Shown here: positions 23,241-35,489 of the stretch, piece by piece
Layout of the letters: every line of letters starts with the position of its first letter
How positions within the stretch are numbered: the stretch's first letter is position 1
Assembly (NCBI GenBank): GCA_036245525.1
Contig: BTPG01000004.1
Location: forward strand, 209,136,325 to 209,200,324
Origin: Semisulcospira habei
Taxonomy: Eukaryota; Mollusca; Gastropoda; Semisulcospiridae
DNA: 64,000 nt
Direction: 5' to 3'
Position numbers and translations under genes: made by a program
Notes under the pieces: generated by a model
Seen by the model: the letters and a program-made list of their open reading frames with translations, nothing else
Told to the model about the DNA's origin: nothing
Databases searched by the model: none

Positions 23241-23325
23241 CTGTAAAGTGTAATGCAGATGGTCCAAGATACTTAGTAACAGTTGGAGATTCAAACTGTA
23301 TGAGGCGCACACGTTTCAGGTGCAT
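23241..23325 (-). CDS. small conserved-looking gene, exon 1
   Basis: On the minus strand ATG at 23,325 has the good context accaccATG and an in-frame TGA 15 nt upstream. It reads MHLKRVRLIQFESPTVTKYL, continues for 28 codons, then TTTACAG and the donor gttggc. The phase (one base left) matches exon 2 exactly, giving a 94-residue protein. The intron is 477 bp. The gene would be nested, antisense, in the EHMT transcription unit if EHMT starts at ~14.7 kb. Confidence 0.45.
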
Positions 23326-24390
23326 GGTGGTCGGAAGTCAGGACGTGTCACTGTTTTTGCGTACCAGGGCTAAAATGTCTATGGATTTTCTGTGTAAACA
23401 TCATCAGTTTGTGTGGAATTTCCAGGGAATTCCCACAACACCAGCAAACCAGTCGGAAAGTGAGTTTTGAACGAGTTTTTGCGATTGTTTTGGGTTGCGT
23501 TTTCAGACGTGACATTTGGGACACCGCGATATATAAAATTCTTAGCTTTTAAAGCCTTCGAATATTTGTAACCTATTATGGTGCAAAATGAAGTATTTTG
23601 GGTAAAGTTTGTTGATGCACATAGTGGATCTTATCTTGTTGCAGACTTTGGAAAAGTGAAAAAATACGTTGCAGTGGGACACTTCTTTATGCGTCCGAAA
23701 CGCCACTTTTCGTCCATAAGTTTGTCAATATCAAGTTCTAAAGTGAAAAAAACAAGTTTAGCACTGATTTTTCAATGTATGAAGCCTAAATTAAAAAAAA
23801 ATAATTTTTTGTAATGATGCACTGATGTAGAATTTTCGTCCGAGTTCACCCACTGATACCGTTCCTCTTTAGGGAAGCCATTTTGGACCACTATTTCAAC
23901 ATTTTATTATCAGTTCACAATTAAATTCATCATGCAAATAGCCAAAAATATACAAATTTATACATTAACATTATCTTAATGCATTGCAACAACAGAAATG
24001 TCTCTACATGCCTTATAAATCTGAATAGCACCACACTGACCCCCTTTTTTTTTGGTGCTCAGTACTGTAGATGAACTCATGTGTTTTCCGTGAGGGAGAG
24101 GGAGACAGGCTTTTGCTCGATAGCTCAACAGTTAAAAATCAGTATCATCAGACACACACACACTGTCACAACAAATTTAAAGAGGAGAGAGCGAAAGGAG
24201 TGAATTTATTTTAAAGAACATACAGATGATGCAGTTTCTCTTAAATAAATTTGCGGACCCTCTATTATGCTCAGATGGGGGTCTGTGTGCCCTCTAAAAT
24301 TTATACCTGGGGGTCTACAGGCCCTTTAACCTGTTGTGAAAACAGAAACCCTGATAGTACTTACAGATAAAGATATAGACCAATGGCTTT
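23326..24390. other. unassigned stretch
   Basis: Possible 5' region of the small minus-strand gene. A + strand 78-codon frame at 23,578 has no recognisable features. Otherwise A/T-rich without clear elements. Confidence 0.35.
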
Positions 24391-24392
24391 CG

Positions 24393-24480
24393 TCAAGGGT
24401 GGTGCCAGAATAGCTTGGCGCCTAGAGGTGCCAAGCTATTCTGGCACTACGCTTGAACTATTTTCGTCAAACTTATTTCA
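24393..24480. repeat. hairpin MITE, family member
   Basis: Near-palindrome gtcaagggtggtgccagaatagcttggcgcc / ggtgccaagctattctggcactacgcttgaac. Same family as the hairpins at 24,955, 25,530, 32,745, 33,605, 38,085, 40,497, 40,640 and 56,575. Confidence 0.75.
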
Positions 24481-24914
24481 CACACTGGTGTTTTCTAAAT
24501 GATAAGAGTTAAGCAAAAGTTTTCTACATTTTAATATTTGTAATCATTTAATTTACAGGACTGATAAGACACTGACAAGATCAAATCGTCGCTGTGGCAG
24601 TAGGGGCTAGACTGATCGATCTACTGAACGTTACTGTCACGTGTGACACTTACATCTCTTTACTTGGGAGTGGTAGCGTCCCAAAGCTTCTATGGCGGTG
24701 CTGAAGCAGCTAAGATGCCATCAAGGGTGCAGCGTATGAGAGATAAAAATAGAAGCTGAAAGGACTCTAAAAGCTGATGAATGGTGCATCGAACATGGTG
24801 AGCATATCGAAATAGACCCATTTTCTGCTGTAAAAAATTGAACACTACCAAACTGCCAAGAAAAATTGACCTCCTCCCAGCTGCACGTGGTATAGATGCT
24901 CATGAGCCCCCTCA

Positions 24915-25130
24915 GCTTAACCCATAAAGCCCTGAAAGACTACAGCAGGTTGTGGATCGACCATGATATTTGAAGGTTGGTGTCGGAATAGCTTGGCGCC
25001 TCTAGGCACCAAGCTATTCTGACACCAACCTTCAAATATCATGGTCGATCTGTCTCCAGAACTGTGATCTAGACCTCAGGACATCTGCAAAAATTTGATA
25101 ATTTCGTCCTCGGGGCATAAGGAGTTAAGG
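24915..25130. mobile_element. palindromic MITE with TTAACCC termini
   Basis: The core 24,955-25,050 is a hairpin with ~46-bp arms (only a few mismatches) and a loop of a few bases. Outside it, ttaacccataaagccctgaaag on the left mirrors cctcggggcataaggagttaa on the right. Non-coding. Confidence 0.7.
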
Positions 25131-25456
25131 GGCTCATGAGGCTCTATAGTCTATGCTTACGCCAAAACCACTTTGTGTTAGTTAACAGAAATTTCTCTGT
25201 ATTTGATGGGCAGTGTTTGGCAGGGACAGAAAAAATGGAAGCCCGTCCGTCGCCAGGATGAACATATCTTGAGAAATAGAAACGACCGTTCAGTGATGAA
25301 TGTTCACATTGTTGCAACTATTGGAAGATTACCTGCTCACATGCACCCCACTACACCCCTTGTGCTCTTGGTGTACATGCAGCTTTGGTCAGACTAATTA
25401 CATGCATTGGTCATACACATGAGCTATAAGGGCTTTGCCATTCTTTTTTTGCATTT

Positions 25457-25653
25457 GTTAACCCTTTTAGCCCCAATTTTGGAGGTGTTGCCTAACCACT
25501 ATGTACCAGTTGCAAGAGATGGATTGACCATTATAATTCAAGAGTAGTGCCAGATGAGCTTGGTGCCTGAAGGCGCCAAGCTCATCTGGCACTACCCTTG
25601 AATTATCATTATCGATCCCTCTCCTGCTGCAAGGTCCAGGGGCTAAAAGGGTT
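25457..25653. mobile_element. palindromic MITE with TTAACCC termini
   Basis: gttaacccttttagcccc at the left mirrors ggggctaaaagggttaat at the right. The hairpin core 25,530-25,612 has arms aattcaagagtagtgccaga... / ...tctggcactacccttgaatt. The clearest complete member of the family, ~197 bp. Confidence 0.75.
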
Positions 25654-26929
25654 AATGTGGAGTTTCTGTGTGTTCTTTGCTGACTTCCTTCCTCTCATTC
25701 CAGTGGATGTCACCCATTTGTAGGTCTTCTTGGATGACTCGGCAGGTGCAAGGGCACATGAGAACTTCTTTTGGTGAATGGTTTTAGGCCTTATAGAGCA
25801 GAACCGTAACCCGTTTAGTGCTGAGAAAATTTGAACATCAACCACTGCAAGAGGTATAGATCCTCATGGGCCCCCATAGTGGGGGCTCATGAGGATGTAT
25901 ACCTCTTGCTAACACCACTTTAAATCCATGTTCAGTGTTGATTCTAGAGCGCGTTTTGCGCGATTTCTCGCAACATTATGCTCCAAATCGCAAAAAAACA
26001 CCGATAGCGCGGCCGAAGAATCGCAGAAAAAAGAAACTGGACACTTTTTTGCACGACCAGCGCGGCCGCACCGCTGCTGCGTAAAAGCCTGCTCGAGCGT
26101 CTTGGTGCAGTGTGGCCTGAGTCGAGCCAGGGCAATTTCACTATTATTCACCTGTTTAACACGAACACAGATTCCATTCACAGAAAACCAATTCACGTGT
26201 CGCTCTCGCGCTGTGGAAGTACACATGACAGATCAGAGCGAACTCTAGTCTGTGATTGGCTGAATAGCCTTCGGCTGTTGTAATCTGTCTTCTCATTGGC
26301 TAGCATTTCTGTACTGTATTCATGTTGTATCATTCGTGTACCAACACAACCCTTTTACCGATGCGGGATTGTACTTCAGCCTGTGTTGCTTTTACCTGAG
26401 GATTGTAACTTAGTATGGATTTTACCTGATGGATTTACATTAAATACTCGAGCTGTACACGTTTCCTTGTGTTTTCCTAGCGAGCTGAAGGTATGCATAG
26501 AAAGTACGATAATGTTGTGCACTTTTAACCTGGTACTCATTCACGCACACGTCTTACACACTTTCTCCTTGAGGGTTGTGATCAATTTTGAGGCCATATT
26601 ACCTGTGTCTTCTGCTAACTGTCATTTACCTTACCGAGTCGCTTCTGTCTGACTACTGACTAACCAGATAGTTGCGGCTGGCGCTGATTGATATGTACTT
26701 TGTGCCTCCCATGGGGACTTTTTCAGCGCTGGCCATACGTTAAGTTGGATCCCTTGCCCTTCCCTGTCGGGCGCCTGGTCGCCGGTCCTTGGATTTATGC
26801 GCGGGTGTGGGGGGCGATCATGTGCATTCCCTTGGGGATGTATGTGGTCGTCTTGTTCGCATGCCTGTGCGTTCGTCCGTGGGCTGGAGGGTGCCTGTTG
26901 GGTGGGGCTGGTGGCTCTGTTTGTTTGCC
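25654..26929. other. unassigned stretch, GC-rich patch at 25,940-26,250
   Basis: Contains the short palindrome around 25,862-25,890 (atgggcccccatagtgggggctcat), part of a dispersed ctcatgaggatctatacctcttgc repeat, and a GC-rich patch with frames on both strands. No gene supported. Confidence 0.35.
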
Positions 26930-26954
26930 TTCCCCCCCCCCCCCTCCCTTTTTG

Positions 26955-26994
<40 letters not shown>

Positions 26995-27090
26995 TCCCCC
27001 TTTCTCTCTCTCTTCCCTTTCCCCCTCCCCTTCCCCCGCCCCTTTTGTCTTTCTCTCCCCCCACACCCGTTTTTTTTTTTTTTTTTTTTT
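26930..27090. repeat. C-, CT- and T-rich simple sequence
   Basis: poly-C, (CT)n, C-rich and then a poly-T run. Long proline/serine or basic frames here are artefacts of composition. Confidence 0.9.
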
Positions 27091-27356
27091 TGAGTTACCT
27101 TTGAAGATGGTTTCACAACTACCTACTCTCCTCTTATACCATTATTCTCTTACTGAATTTGATTATTTGCTTTGTTTCATCGATATTCCTTGTTGTGTAC
27201 CATGCTAAATGCTGGGTTTTTTTTCCCGGGGTCCTCCCGTTTTTCCCCGAGGTAGTCCTCAACTCGATGGTGATATAAGGTTTGCCTTCGGGTTGGTGTT
27301 TAGCTGGCTTTGTGTATTAGACACTCAGCCTACTTCGTGCCCAAGGGTACTCCCCG

Positions 27357-27361
<5 letters not shown>

Positions 27362-27399
<38 letters not shown>

Positions 27400-27450
27400 C
27401 CCCTCTCTCTCTCTCTCTCTCGCTGTCTCTCTTCTCTCTCTCTCTCCCCG
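27362..27450. repeat. (CT)n simple repeat
   Basis: Near-continuous ct dinucleotides with interruptions. Confidence 0.9.
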
Positions 27451-27778
27451 GCCTCACACACGCGCATTTACTTTTGCTCGCTCCTGCGCGCGCTTACACA
27501 CACTCTTGTCTCTCGTGTTTAGTTTCTCTCGGAGTCTTTCTCTTACGATTTTTTTCTTTGACGTCATTTTTACTTTTGTTCTTCCTTTCCTTTTCTTTTC
27601 TTTTTCTTTTTACGTCACCTTCAGTTGCCACATTCCTTCTGCATCTGAAGATAAGTAGCAAATAATGTCTCTGTTTGTTTGTCTATTTTGACAAAGGGTA
27701 TTTACCCGAAATATTAATAAATTGTGTTGTACCGTTTTTTCTAAGCGTGTTTCTTTCTCCGTTGGGTACTTCTGAGGC

Positions 27779-27858
27779 CATATTGGTTAACACGAAATAC
27801 GGTTAACACGAAGTGATTTTCCGTGTCCCCAGAAATTCATGCTAAGCGGACTCCACTG
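27779..27858 (-). mobile_element. pogo/Tigger-like terminal end
   Basis: The reverse complement starts CAGTGGAGTCCGCTTAGCATG and continues through TTCTGGGG and repeated GTTAACC motifs, as at pogo/Tigger termini, next to a TA. A partner end was not located, so this may be a solitary end. Confidence 0.4.
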
Positions 27859-27974
27859 TATGTATGAATGTGTGTATATATGTCGTTTTAAAGTAAGCAG
27901 TGCAACGCGATTTGAGGGCCTCCCTTTTACACCTTGAGGGGCTCCCTTTTTTGATTAGAGGGAGCCTTTGGGCT

Positions 27975-28800
27975 CACTTTTCTGAAATCCTAGAATCAAC
28001 ACTGCACGTTCCTGGGACATCTACTGCTAGTACTTGGTTTTTTGGCTCATGTGCAAAGCAAAAGCGAGTGTTCTGGGCCAGTGGTCATCTGTCTGTGGTC
28101 GTCTGTGTTTTTTGGCATTTTCTCAGAGACTGTTCAAGCCACAGTCTTCAAACTTGGCCCAAGGATACTTTGTGGCAAGACCTTTCTAAACATACCAATT
28201 TGGGTGACCTCTCAAAGGTCAAGGTCATGGGGATCATGAAATAGGTGAAGGAAATAGCTATATTTTGACAAAATTGATTTTTGTTCTCAGATACTATTCA
28301 CAACTTTAAACCCAAAATTTGTACAAAGATACCTGATGGCAAGTCTTTTCTATGCAAACTAATTTGCTTGACCCTTTGGAATGGTCATGGGTCAAAAGAG
28401 CTCAGGAAATATGTCAAAAATAGCTATTTTTTTACAAAAGAAGTTTTGTTTTAAACTTTTCAATTCAAATTTAAAAAAAATTCCAAAATCTTTATTGTCC
28501 ATTAAATATATTGGTATAAAATGGAAATTTATCTTTGGCTCACAAACACGAACAAGCAATTAAACACATATTTAAATAAAATCCTTCCCCATGCCTGTTA
28601 GAATCACAACTTTAAACCCAAACTTGGTACAGAGATACATGATGTTAAGACCTTTTTATGCATGCTAACTTGGATGACCTCTTGGAAAGACCAATGGTCA
28701 CAAGAGATCAGCAAATGATGAGAAAAATTTCTATTTTGGGGGTAGAATTTTAGTCATTAGCATTATTTTTGCCAAACTAATACCAAAATAACAGATGTTC
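27975..28800 (+). repeat. ~165-bp monomer repeat family (block 1)
   Basis: Begins near ggctcatgtgcaaagcaaaagcgag and continues with units of the type aacttggcccaaggatacttt ... ggtcaaggtcatggg. Related blocks lie at 31,515, 33,990/37,297 and 57,497. Contains AGGTCAAGGTCA at 28,216-28,227. Confidence 0.75.
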
Positions 28801-28846
28801 ACACGTACGGTTTGACTGTAATGGAGTTTTCAATCATTTCTTTCAG

Positions 28847-31090
28847 GCAGACACAGAAGCTTTGGAGCCACCAGAGAGGGGCCCCGCAAGTTCAGAAGCT
28901 GATCTGTCGATGGCACAGAAGCAAGAATGCATGGATGGTGGCTCCATCCCTATAAACTCGATAAATAATGAATGTGAAAGAAAAGTTTCAAATAGTGTCA
29001 CAGACCAGGTAGATGAGCATAATATTGATGGTGGTGCTAACACTGTCAAAGACGGTGAAGAGTTTATGGGTGATATGCCAGAAAATACGGATTGTTTGAC
29101 GGATACTCCAGAAAACAAAAGTAGGGAGACCGGTTTTGAAAATGGTGTTAATGGCAGTGACTCAGGGCTGGGGGACTCTAGGAGATGTTCACCCAAACCA
29201 TCGGAATCCAACTCATCAAGTAGCAAACCATCAGAATCTGGGTCTGTCCAGGATGACAGCTCAAGAACTGTTGATGAAGAGTTGACCAATGAGACTAGCG
29301 ATAACAAATCCAAGACTGATGTTGAGAAGGACAGTATGTGTGTTGTGGATGGTGCTGGTGATGCTAATACTGGCGACTCCAAAGCAGCTGATTGTCTTCA
29401 GGATTCTGTAGAGGCTTCTGTACCTAATGGTGATGTGTCTGATTCTGATTCCAGTTCTGAGTGTGGTGCTAATGTCATAGAAAAGTTTGTAGACACATGC
29501 AACGAAAATTCCAAATCCACAGAAAAGTCTGTGAAAGAGGATGTAGGCAAATGTAGTAAAAATTTAACATCCACAGAAAAATCTGCAGAAGCGGATGAGG
29601 ACGAATGTAACAAAGCGTTTAGATCTGCAGAAAAGTCTGCAGAGGAGGATGCAGACAAATGTAATAAAGATGAAGATTCCAACACTGCAGAAGTGGATGC
29701 AGACAAAAGTGTGGAAGGCTCAAAGGTGACAGATCCTATTAGCAAGAACTCAGCATCTTCAGCAGAAGTGATAAAAACATCTACAGAAAATCTCAGGGAA
29801 AACCTATTAGAGGGCAGTAGTTTAGAGAAAACAGTTGATGACATTAATATAATTGTAAAAGATGTCGGCAACACTGGCAGCATGGATACTGGCATTGATG
29901 ACTTGATCAAGGATATGGTAGAGGAAAATGTAGATGTGCCAGAAGCTGACAAAAGTGATGTGATGGAGGTGGAGGACAGTGCCATATCCAGTGAAATGGT
30001 CAAAGATGAGAATTCCAGCACAGTGGATGTGAAGTCTGCATGTGAGGAAGATAAGAGTGTGACATCTCATACAAGCAACAAGATGGAAACAGAAACTTCC
30101 CAGACCATACTTACAGACTCTGCTGCTCCCTCACCAGACAACACAGTTGATGGTAGCACCCCAGCTAACTCTGACACTAATGAATCCAGCGTGAATAGGG
30201 AACTTGCGAACACCAACAGCAACACCTTAGGCAGCATAAAAGAGTCTGAGTTCTGTCAAAAAGCACCTTCTGAAACCAGTTCATCCAAAACTGCTAATGT
30301 CCTGCAGCCTCTAGGAAAACCTGCTGCAGAGAATTCCACAGAAAAGGTGGTCAAACCGACCTTCAAGCTCAAAGCGACTGCACGCAAGTCAGGTCAGCCT
30401 GTGACGCCGAAGTCAGTTGTTGTCAGCAGCAAGGATGGTTCTATCTCTGGCTCGGGTACCATCAAGATTGTCAACTATCGCAATTCTAAGTCAAACATCA
30501 CCTTGAAACTCTCCGAGCTGGAGGAGGTTCTGAAAGTGAAAGACATCAAGACTGTGCCCAGGTTGGCAGTGGTAGGGAGTGGTGTGAAAAGCCAACCAGA
30601 CACAGACAAAACAGACTCGGTCATGTCTGCAGACTCTGCTACAACTGAGGCCTCTACCACAACACAGATGTCTGAAAATAGTGTGGACAGCTCCAAGAAA
30701 CAACTAGGCAGGGCCCGATTTAGGAAGAAACGAAGGGGCGGGACCTACAACTTCCCTGGTATGAAGAAAATAGCGAAAAAGAAAAAGAAGTTCTCACTTA
30801 CAGGTGGTGATTCTGTGGACAGTAAAAGTGAGGACAGCTACAGTGATTTTGAACCGTTCAGGAAAGTCCATAAAAAGACGATCGGGTCTCCCAAAAAACA
30901 CTGTAATGCCCTTGACCTGCTGACGAAAAACTCGCACAGAGCATTTCGCAAGCGTCGTAATGTGTTCCGCCGCAAGTCCAATGACAGTCCATTGAAGGGG
31001 AAGACGGTGATGGACTTCCTGAGGGAGCGCCAGGCAGCAACCGGTGAAAAAACCAATGTGTCAAATGATGCATTGAACACAGCTGTTACC
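28847..31090 (+). CDS. EHMT: EHMT (G9a/GLP) histone methyltransferase, large acidic exon
   Basis: A 748-codon exon, open throughout, bounded by the acceptor tttctttcag and donor gtgagt, phase 0 on both sides. EHMT proteins write H3K9 mono- and dimethylation in the nucleus. The long N-terminal part is Ser/Asp/Glu-rich with near-repeats of the type STEKSxxEDxxKC (residues ~215-280). Near its end a basic block (FRKKRRGGTYNF, then KKIAKKKKK) matches in arrangement the conserved KKRR-G-TY...KKK block of vertebrate EHMT1/2. It is followed by KTVMDFLRERQ, comparable to their TVIEMF segment. The true start codon lies in an upstream exon not identified; a TTG or internal ATG start is not needed. The gene continues through six more exons here and beyond the window. 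Confidence 0.85.
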
Positions 31091-31514
31091 GTGAGTAGTC
31101 GTGTGATTTATAGATGTAAAACAAATGTAATGAATACTGCGAATGTGATGTGCATGAACTATTATGTTTGATGCACATTGTTATGAAATCAGCTATTATA
31201 GTTCAGAGGTGGTGCCAGAATATACTCTTGTTTTAGGGATGAATGGTAAACTTTCTGTTTTACAGTAAAGCCCAAAATTTTGTGTATAGTCTTTTTGAGC
31301 AAAGACTGCCTCCAGCTTTTTACATTAGCTTTTGAACAGGACATATTTCCGGACAACACTAGTTACTAAGAACAAAAAGTGATCACCAAACTTGGGCCTA
31401 ATTTATTTGGAAATTTAATTTTGTTGGCTTTAAAGCACGCCGAACATACTATGCATTTTACCTTGGAAAACTGAACTCTAAAATAACTCTTTCCACCCTA
31501 AGGGCGAAATTATC

Positions 31515-32700
31515 AATTTTTGGGTCACGTGCGAAGCAAAAGTGAGAGTATGTTTTGAGCCAGTGGTCGTGCGCCCGCCTGTAGGGGGTAAACTTTAACG
31601 TTGGTATTTGCTTGGAGACTATTCAAGCCACATTCTTCAAACTTGGCCCAAGGATACTTTGTGGTAAGACCTTTCTAAACATACCAATTTGAGTGACCTC
31701 TCACAAAGGTCAAGGTCACAAGGGATCAGGTAATATATCAAAAATAGCTATATTTTGACATAATTTATTTTTTCTCAAATACTATTCACAACTTCAAACC
31801 CAAACTTGGTACAAAGATACCTGATGGTAAGACCTTTCTATACGTACTAATTTGGTTGATCCCTCAAAAAGGTCAAGGGTCACAAGAGCTCAGGAAATAG
31901 ATGAAAAATAGCCATATTTTGACAAAAGATGTTTTTTTTTCTAAAATGCTATTCACAACTTCAAACCCAAACTTGGTACAGAGATACCCGATGGTAAGAC
32001 CTATCTATACATACTAATTTGGATGACCCCTCAGAAATGGTCATGGGTCACAAGGGCTCAGGAAATATATCCGAAATAGCCATATTTTGACAAAAGATGT
32101 TTTTTCTCAAATACTATTTACAACTTTACACCCAAACTTGGTACAGAGATACCTGATGGGAAGACCTTTCTATGCACACTAATTTGGTTGATCCCTTGGA
32201 AAGGTCATGGGTCACGAGAGCTCAGGAAATAGGTCTAAAATAGTCATATTTTGACAAAAGATGTTTTTTTTCTCAAATACTTTTCACAACTTCAAACCCA
32301 AATTTGGTACAGAGATACCTGATGGTAAGACCTATCTGTGCATACTAATTTGACCCCCTGGATAGGTCAAGGGTCACAAGAGGTTGGCAAATGTGTGTAA
32401 AATGCTGATTTTTGATAAAATTGTAGCTATTCCAAAATTTTTGCAAATTTTTCAAATTATTGGGGTACAAAGATAGCTGATGATAAGACCTTCCTATGCA
32501 TACTAATTTAGTCGACTCATCACAAAGGTCAAGGGTCATGGGAGGTTGACAGATGTGTGAAAAATGCTTACATTTTAAGAAAACATGGATATTGGATTTT
32601 GCTGCTGCAGAAGCCAGCCCTTGTCACAAAGGTCACACATATGTAAATCGGTCATGCACGTGAGCCATAATGGCTTTGCCTTTCTTGTTGCAGATAATGA
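31515..32700 (+). repeat. ~165-bp monomer repeat family (block 2)
   Basis: Begins gggtcacgtgcgaagcaaaagtgag. It contains about six tandem units (caaacttggtacagagatac, ctgatggtaagacc, ggtcaagggtcacaag) and ends cacgtgagccataatggctttgcctttcttg. Start and end share tggctcacgtg in inverted orientation, so it may be a transposon with internal tandem monomers. AGGTCAAGGGTCA occurs at 31,870, 32,364 and 32,526; AGGTCAAGGTCA at 31,707. Confidence 0.8.
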
Positions 32701-32744
32701 GATATCCTCTGAGGTTTATATCACAGTTCTGGAGACAGATTGAT

Positions 32745-32828
32745 CATGATATTTCAAGGTTGGTATTAGAATAGCTTGGTGTCTGGAGGTGCCAAGCTAT
32801 TCTGACACCCAAAGTTGAAATGTAATGG
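32745..32828. repeat. hairpin MITE core
   Basis: Imperfect palindrome ...ggttggtattagaatagcttggtgtc / ggtgccaagctattctgacaccc..., member of the TTAACCC/hairpin family. The remaining DNA to 33,276 is A/T-rich intron. Confidence 0.65.
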
Positions 32829-33276
32829 TCAATCCACATCCTGTCATAGTCTTTCAGGGCTTTAAAGTTTATGTGTTAATGGCCTCAACCTGCCATTTTT
32901 CAGGGGGGCAAAACTCATTTGGTATGTCCAAATTATTTATTTTCCATGGCAGCCCTAGCTTATGCTATATTTGTTTAGAGTTGTTTTGAAATATTTTACG
33001 TTCAAAAGGTATTTGCAAAAAAATACAAGGCAAACTTTGCTCGAAAAAACGCTATATGTAATATACCATAAAATGAAACAAATTAAGTTAAATATGATAA
33101 ATATTTTTTTATTTGGAAAGGTTGCTAGTAAATATGCTATCTTGGTTGATTTCCATCAGATTTTAATTTTACATCTTTGAAATTTGTATACTATAAATTC
33201 TTGTAAAATTCTGGTGATACTGTTTCAGTGTTTGAGAAATGTTTTACATTTCTGCTGTGATCTTTTTTTGTCGCAG

Positions 33277-33313
33277 ATCTCTAAAGATGGGTTGGTCAGT
33301 GCAGCAAAAACCA
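33277..33313 (+). CDS. EHMT: EHMT micro-exon 2
   Basis: 37 nt between the acceptor ctttttttgtcgcag and donor gtaagc. Reads ISKDGLVSAAKT plus one base. Its phase (0 in, 1 out) fits both neighbours. Confidence 0.6.
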
Positions 33314-33604
33314 GTAAGCAGCATAGAGTGCTACTAACGTCACATGAGATTTAGAATAACACTAAACAGATACAAGTCAAATATGATTAAAAACTCAACT
33401 GTAGTGGTTCTGACTATGTAATTAAGTACACTAATTAAAAAAAAATTGTAATGGTCCTGACAAGCATGAAAGATGAAGATCTTATGTGTGATGTTTGTCT
33501 GAGCTTCTAGTCTGCTGTAACTCCTCATGCCCTGAGGACACAATTATCAAATTTGTGTAGATATCCTCTGAGGTCTCGATCACAGTTCTGTGGAAACAGA
33601 TCGA

Positions 33605-33692
33605 CCATGATATTTTAAGGTTGGTGTCAGAATAGCATGGTGCCTAAGAGGGGCCAAACTATTCTGACACCAACCTTGAAATATCATGGTCA
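33605..33692. repeat. hairpin MITE core
   Basis: taaggttggtgtcagaatagcatggtgcc pairs with the downstream ggggccaaactattctgacaccaacctt. It is followed at 33,733-33,822 by a separate short palindrome, ctaaccctttgcgtgttggtagc ... gctaccgacttgcaaagggtta. Confidence 0.65.
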
Positions 33693-33892
33693 ATCCACAT
33701 CCTGTCGTCTTTCAGGGCTTTATCATGGGCTAACCCTTTGCGTGTTGGTAGCGGTTATATCCTGATGATTCCTGCAAGAATCATGACAAAAACTGCTACC
33801 GACTTGCAAAGGGTTAATAAAATGACTTGTAACAAATTTGATACAGTACAAAGAGCATTATTTTGTGTACAACCAATATCGCTCACTTTCAG

Positions 33893-33943
33893 GTGGAGAA
33901 GACAGTGAAAACTTGGCTGGTCAGCGGAAACGAAAAATTGCAG
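33893..33943 (+). CDS. EHMT: EHMT micro-exon 3
   Basis: 51 nt between cactttcag and gtgagt. Completes the split codon and reads SGEDSENLAGQRKRKIA, with a basic QRKRK patch. Phase 1 in, 1 out. Confidence 0.65.
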
Positions 33944-33989
33944 GTGAGTGCTTGTGTCCTGTGTTAAAGTGTGTTGGTAAAATACTGAT

Positions 33990-34310
33990 TTTTGGCTCAC
34001 GTGCGAAGAAAAAGTGAGTCTATGTTCTGGGCCACTGGTCATCCGTCCGCCGTCGTGCTTGGTAAACTTTAACGTTGGCATTTTCTCAGAGACTATTCAA
34101 GCTACAGTCTTGAACTTGGCCCAAGGATACTTTGTGGTAAGACCTTTCTAAACATACCAATTTGAGTGACCTCTCACAAAGGTCTCAGGAAATATATCAA
34201 AAATAGCTATTTTTTGACATTATTTATTTTTTCTCAAAATACATTGTACTATTCACAGCTTCAAACCCACACTTGGTACAGAGATACCAAGATGGTAAGA
34301 CCTATCTATG
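33990..34310 (+). repeat. ~165-bp monomer repeat (block 3, left part)
   Basis: Starts tggctcacgtgcgaagaaaaagtgag. The block is interrupted at 34,311-34,316 by the next element and resumes at 37,297-37,580. Confidence 0.75.
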
Positions 34311-35489
34311 CATACTCAGAGATGCCAACTCTTCCGGTTTCGCCGTATTTTCTTACGCCAAAATTAATTTCTTACGGTTTTACGGCCAAATAAATTATCT
34401 TCCGGCGAAAAAAGCACTGAAATTGTCCGCTAAAGATGTTACCAATTTCTCGCTGACTTTGCTGCTATTATACCACTGAGCCATCGCGTTTCCCACGAGA
34501 TAAATAATGAGCTAATCAGAAGTGTCCTCTGATTAGTGCAACCAATCAGAATCCGAAATATATTTGATGGGAAATAGTGTGATTTCAGAGTAGTTCTTGG
34601 GATTTCGCTATCACCCGATACTTCCGGTAGAAAATGTCGATGAGAAAGGATATTGCAGGCATGCCTACCCATACGGAATTTCCGTATTTTTTACAGAAAT
34701 AATACAAATCGAGCTAGCGCTGTGGAAAATATGGAAAATATGGAGACTTACACAAAACCACCACCAAACAAACTCGTTGGCCGTGACAGGTTTCCGACAG
34801 GTCTAGCCATCGCACACAACGCAGCTATCTTTGATATTGAGATGTTCGCTGCATTCCTTTTTCCAAATATGAATTTTTCTCTGCATCAATAGTATCGTTG
34901 TTGTTAACATAATCCAAGTGTTTATTTTAGTTTAAAGCTGTGGGTGAAGTTGGTCAATAAAAGATATTCTAATCTGACAAAAATGCAATTATTTTGTATT
35001 TTGTTTTACATTAGTACATAAAATAATAATTTATATGATTTCCTAATTTATCATTAATATTAGTTGCCTTTTCAATCTAGAAATAAAGTTAATGTTGGAG
35101 TTAGTCAAATTAAAACAATAACAAGGGGAGTAAGCACACTAGGACAATTTGCGCGATTACGTCCCTTTATTTAAACCAACCTGTCGGTGTCCGCTTTCCC
35201 TTGGTTGGACCATAATTGCAATGATCAGAAAATTTCGCAATGTGCAAGTTTTAAAAAAAATTAAAAAAATTAAGTGGGGGGAGGGGGGCGCCCAACCATT
35301 GTTTAACCCATTACAGAGATGTGCAAACTATGTGTCCTGGTCAGTGATGTGTGTGTGTCTCTTTTTATTTTTGCGCTTGTGCTAATATAAAAGGCACAAT
35401 ATAAAAAACAGTGCAGAAATAATAGGTAACAATAGTAATAGTATTATTGAAATTGTAATAGTATTACTGAAATTTCAAATAGCTAATCT

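Noticed and set aside
23578..23814. 78-codon + strand frame
   Set aside because: A/T-rich with no recognisable domain, splice context or repeat; treated as chance.
24694..24760. ATGGCGGTGCTGAAGCAGC as an alternative EHMT first exon
   Set aside because: The frame stops quickly and there is no suitable donor in phase, although the ATGGCGG context is attractive.
26631..27208. Long basic and Pro/Ser-rich frames on both strands
   Set aside because: They are translations of CT-, C- and T-rich simple sequence.
27540..27735. Possible hammerhead-like / Penelope-type 3' end (ctgaagataag ... acccgaaatattaataaa)
   Set aside because: Only the short CTGAAGA and CGAAA strings resemble the motif; stems could not be made convincing.
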